Shown: positions 13,381 through 14,629 of the stretch, piece by piece
How the letters are laid out: each line of letters starts with the position of its first letter
Position numbering within the stretch: position 1 is the stretch's first letter
Source: Treponema sp.
Lineage (GTDB): Bacteria > Spirochaetota > Spirochaetia > Treponematales > Treponemataceae
Assembly (NCBI GenBank): GCA_016290335.1
Contig: JAEETM010000084.1
Coordinates: 1 to 14,629, forward strand
DNA: 14,629 nt
Reading direction: 5' to 3'
Notes under the pieces: model-generated
Told to the model about the DNA's origin: nothing
What the model saw: the letters and a program-made list of their open reading frames with translations, nothing else
Database searches by the model: none
Made by a program: the position numbers and the translations under genes

Positions 13381-13405
13381 AGACCAAAACCTCCTTGATT
13401 TTAAA

Positions 13406-13432
13406 GAAACGCGAGCAGTGGCGCAGCGTTTC
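13406..13432 (-). promoter_or_regulatory. GC-rich hairpin in the leader of the kinase-like gene
   Basis: GAAACGC (13432-13426 on the minus strand) pairs with GCGTTTC (13412-13406) around a 13-nt loop, and TTTAAAATC follows. It ends just before the Shine-Dalgarno. This could be a weak attenuator or a structure controlling access to the ribosome site; the short U-run argues against an efficient terminator. Confidence 0.5.
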
Positions 13433-13450
13433 CTAGAATTGCAAAATAGC

Positions 13451-13480
13451 AGATTTATAACGATTTATCGTTATAAATCT
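13451..13480. repeat. Perfect 30-bp palindrome in the leader of the kinase-like gene
   Basis: AGATTTATAACGAT, a TT centre, then the exact reverse complement: 14-bp arms. It lies about 14-43 nt after the predicted transcription start, so it can be an operator for a dimeric repressor or a stable stem at the 5' end of the RNA. No T-run follows it on the minus strand. Confidence 0.75.
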
Positions 13481-13500
13481 TCCTTTCAATGTCTACAATT

Positions 13501-13529
13501 ATAATAAATCCAGAATGCTGATCTGTAAA
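13501..13529 (-). promoter_or_regulatory. Promoter of the kinase-like gene
   Basis: TTTACA (13529-13524), 17-bp spacer, TATTAT (13506-13501); an overlapping TATAAT is at 13503-13498. Transcription would start near 13494, giving a leader of about 115 nt. Confidence 0.55.
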
Positions 13530-13544
13530 GCAAGAGATTTTTTG

Positions 13545-14120
13545 CTATGCCTTCGTATGCTTAAAATACAGAGCCAGGGCTGTTCCCATTAGCGCATGTG
13601 GAAACTCAGGTGTTCCTATTCCCCGGATTACTTCATCTATTGGAAGTTCCATATAGTTGATGAACTCGTCGGCGTCGAGGTGCTGAATGCCGGTGGGAGT
13701 AAGATCTTCGGCAAGGAAAAAATGGACGTGATTTGAAAAAAGGGCTGGATTGGGGTTGGAGCTGCCGAGTTTTGTGAGTTTGCCTGCCTTGTAGCCGGTT
13801 TCTTCTTCTAATTCGCGGCGGGCGGCGGCTTCCGGGGTTTCGCCGGCATCTATTACACCACCGGGGAACTCTACGCTAAGGGCTTTTTCACCATGGCGCC
13901 ATTGTTTGACCATAAGAAAAGTGTCGCCCTGTTCTGTGTGGTGCTTTGGAATTACTATAACCCAATCTGGGGCATTCATTATGATATAGTTGCCTTCAGT
14001 GCCGTCGCTGGCCTTATTTTTATTTTCCGTAACATCAAAAACAACGGTATGCAGCAGTTTCTTAGTGCTTTCGGTGCACCACTTTAGTCTTTCATCATCT
14101 TTTGTAAAATACGATTTCAT
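13545..14120 (-). CDS. Nudix hydrolase, ADP-ribose pyrophosphatase-like
   Basis: A 191-residue enzyme with a complete Nudix box at 88-110: G88-x5-E94-x7-R102-E103-L104-x-E106-E107-x-G109-Y110, where the RELEEETGY helix holds the metal-binding glutamates. VKQWRHGEKALSVEFPGGVID before it, and NPNPALFSNHVHFFLAEDL after it, are characteristic of the ADP-ribose pyrophosphatase/NudF branch, which splits ADP-ribose or related sugar nucleotides into AMP and a phosphate sugar. Exact substrate is inferred. The ATG at 14120 has only AT-rich sequence upstream and no Shine-Dalgarno. The gene has no strong terminator of its own; only a weak AGCAA/TTGCT hairpin follows the stop. Confidence 0.9.
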   Translation of the reverse strand: MKSYFTKDDERLKWCTESTKKLLHTVVFDVTENKNKASDGTEGNYIIMNAPDWVIVIPKHHTEQGDTFLMVKQWRHGEKALSVEFPGGVIDAGETPEAAARRELEEETGYKAGKLTKLGSSNPNPALFSNHVHFFLAEDLTPTGIQHLDADEFINYMELPIDEVIRGIGTPEFPHALMGTALALYFKHTKA

Positions 14121-14156
14121 ATTTATATTTTATAGTTATTTATGATTCTGACAAGT

Positions 14157-14186
14157 AAGATTATCGGGTCAAGCCCGATAATGACA
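14157..14186 (+). repeat. REP-like palindromic repeat, copy 2
   Basis: Core ATTATCGGG (14160-14168), loop TCAAG, CCCGATAAT (14174-14182), with the same flanks AAG and GACA as the copy at 1940-1969. It lies between the LysM gene's terminator and the Nudix start. Unlike copy 1 it is not followed by a T-run on the minus strand, so it is not a terminator here. Confidence 0.75.
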
Positions 14187-14200
14187 TTTTTTAATAAAAA

Positions 14201-14228
14201 AAGGGCTGCCTGCATTGAGGCAACCCTT
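14201..14228 (-). terminator. Terminator of the LysM-protein gene
   Basis: On the minus strand AAGGGTTGCC (14228-14219), an 8-nt loop and GGCAGCCCTT (14210-14201) form a 10-bp stem with one U-G wobble, followed by a T-run. The plus strand would have a C-A mismatch at that position, so it works for minus-strand transcription. Confidence 0.85.
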
Positions 14229-14254
14229 CTGTTTAAGCTTTATTCAGCTGAAAC

Positions 14255-14629
14255 TTATTTTTTGAAAGTCTGGTATTCTTTCTTTGGATCGTAAGTGCCA
14301 GTGCGAACTTCGCCTTTGATGCTTGGAATCTTGATTGTAACTCCAGGCTCAATTACGTTAGGGTCTTTAGGATTTTCCAGAAGATCCTTGTTTGCATTGT
14401 AAAGCTCTTTCCACTGCCATGGGTCGTTGTAGATATATGGACGGCCGGCAATGTTCCAGAAACAATCACCTGTCTTTTCCCAGTCGCGTACGATGTAGTA
14501 CTCTGGAAGAGGGTTCTTGTCGCCTACACCATCAAGAGAAGCAAGAGAAAGCTTTGCATATTCAGCAGCTTTTTCCCAGTCTTCCTTTGCAAAAGCGCTT
14601 TCGGCATTTTCAAGATTTTCTTTTGCAGC
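14255..14629 (-). CDS. LysM domain protein, C-terminal part
   Basis: Partial; the start lies beyond the right edge. 124 residues are visible. The first 35 or so (AKENLENAESAFAKEDWEKA, then AEYAKLSLASL) form Ala/Glu-rich helices like a tetratricopeptide-type repeat. The rest is a LysM module: PEYYIVRDWEKTGDCFWNIA, GRPYIYNDPWQWKELYNANK, then NVIEPGVTIKIP, with the double tryptophan DPWQWKELY typical of spirochaete LysM proteins. LysM binds peptidoglycan, so the protein probably sits in the periplasm or at the cell wall. It ends in the terminator at 14201-14228. Confidence 0.88.
   Translation of the reverse strand, partial: AAKENLENAESAFAKEDWEKAAEYAKLSLASLDGVGDKNPLPEYYIVRDWEKTGDCFWNIAGRPYIYNDPWQWKELYNANKDLLENPKDPNVIEPGVTIKIPSIKGEVRTGTYDPKKEYQTFKK

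Overview
The window is low-GC, gene-dense bacterial chromosome and looks like a spirochaete, most likely a host- or rumen-associated Treponema. This is an inference. It rests on a GldA/GldF/GldG/DUF4340-type ABC operon, a large lipoprotein with carboxypeptidase-regulatory-like and Listeria-Bacteroides repeats, use of TTG starts, and a cytidylate-kinase-like protein with a degenerate P-loop. No rRNA or tRNA gene and no CRISPR array was seen.

Layout. Positions 1-126 hold the start of an ABC ATPase of LolD/MacB type (minus strand). Positions 236-904 hold a TrmR-like O-methyltransferase (plus). Positions 905-1260 look empty at first sight but hold a compact symmetric element: two converging promoters, two inverted arms of about 30 bp, a 40-codon membrane-peptide gene with a basic tail, and a shared bidirectional terminator. 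It reads as a type I toxin-antitoxin locus related to Bacillus BsrG/TxpA. Then, all on the minus strand, come pth (1273-1932) and a tight four-gene ABC operon (6786 down to 1970: ATPase, permease, GldG-like auxiliary protein, DUF4340 protein). Upstream of that is a RelB/DinJ-RelE/ParE type II toxin-antitoxin pair (7505 down to 6888), with a perfect palindrome in its promoter spacer.

Positions 7551-8908 carry a plus-strand membrane protein of the PTS_EIIC_2 family behind a long leader with a GC-rich patch. The rest is minus strand: a PgsA-like CDP-alcohol phosphatidyltransferase (8958-9560), a 915-residue surface lipoprotein (9707-12454), a cytidylate-kinase-like plus BON protein (12559-13380) behind a leader with two hairpins, a Nudix ADP-ribose pyrophosphatase-like enzyme (13545-14120), and the C-terminal part of a LysM protein (14255 to the edge). 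Most transcription units end in clear hairpin terminators, several of them bidirectional.

The strongest candidate for something undescribed is the 909-1257 element. The next most interesting points are the structured leader of the kinase-like gene, that protein's loss of a normal P-loop, and a REP-like palindrome present twice with covarying arms.
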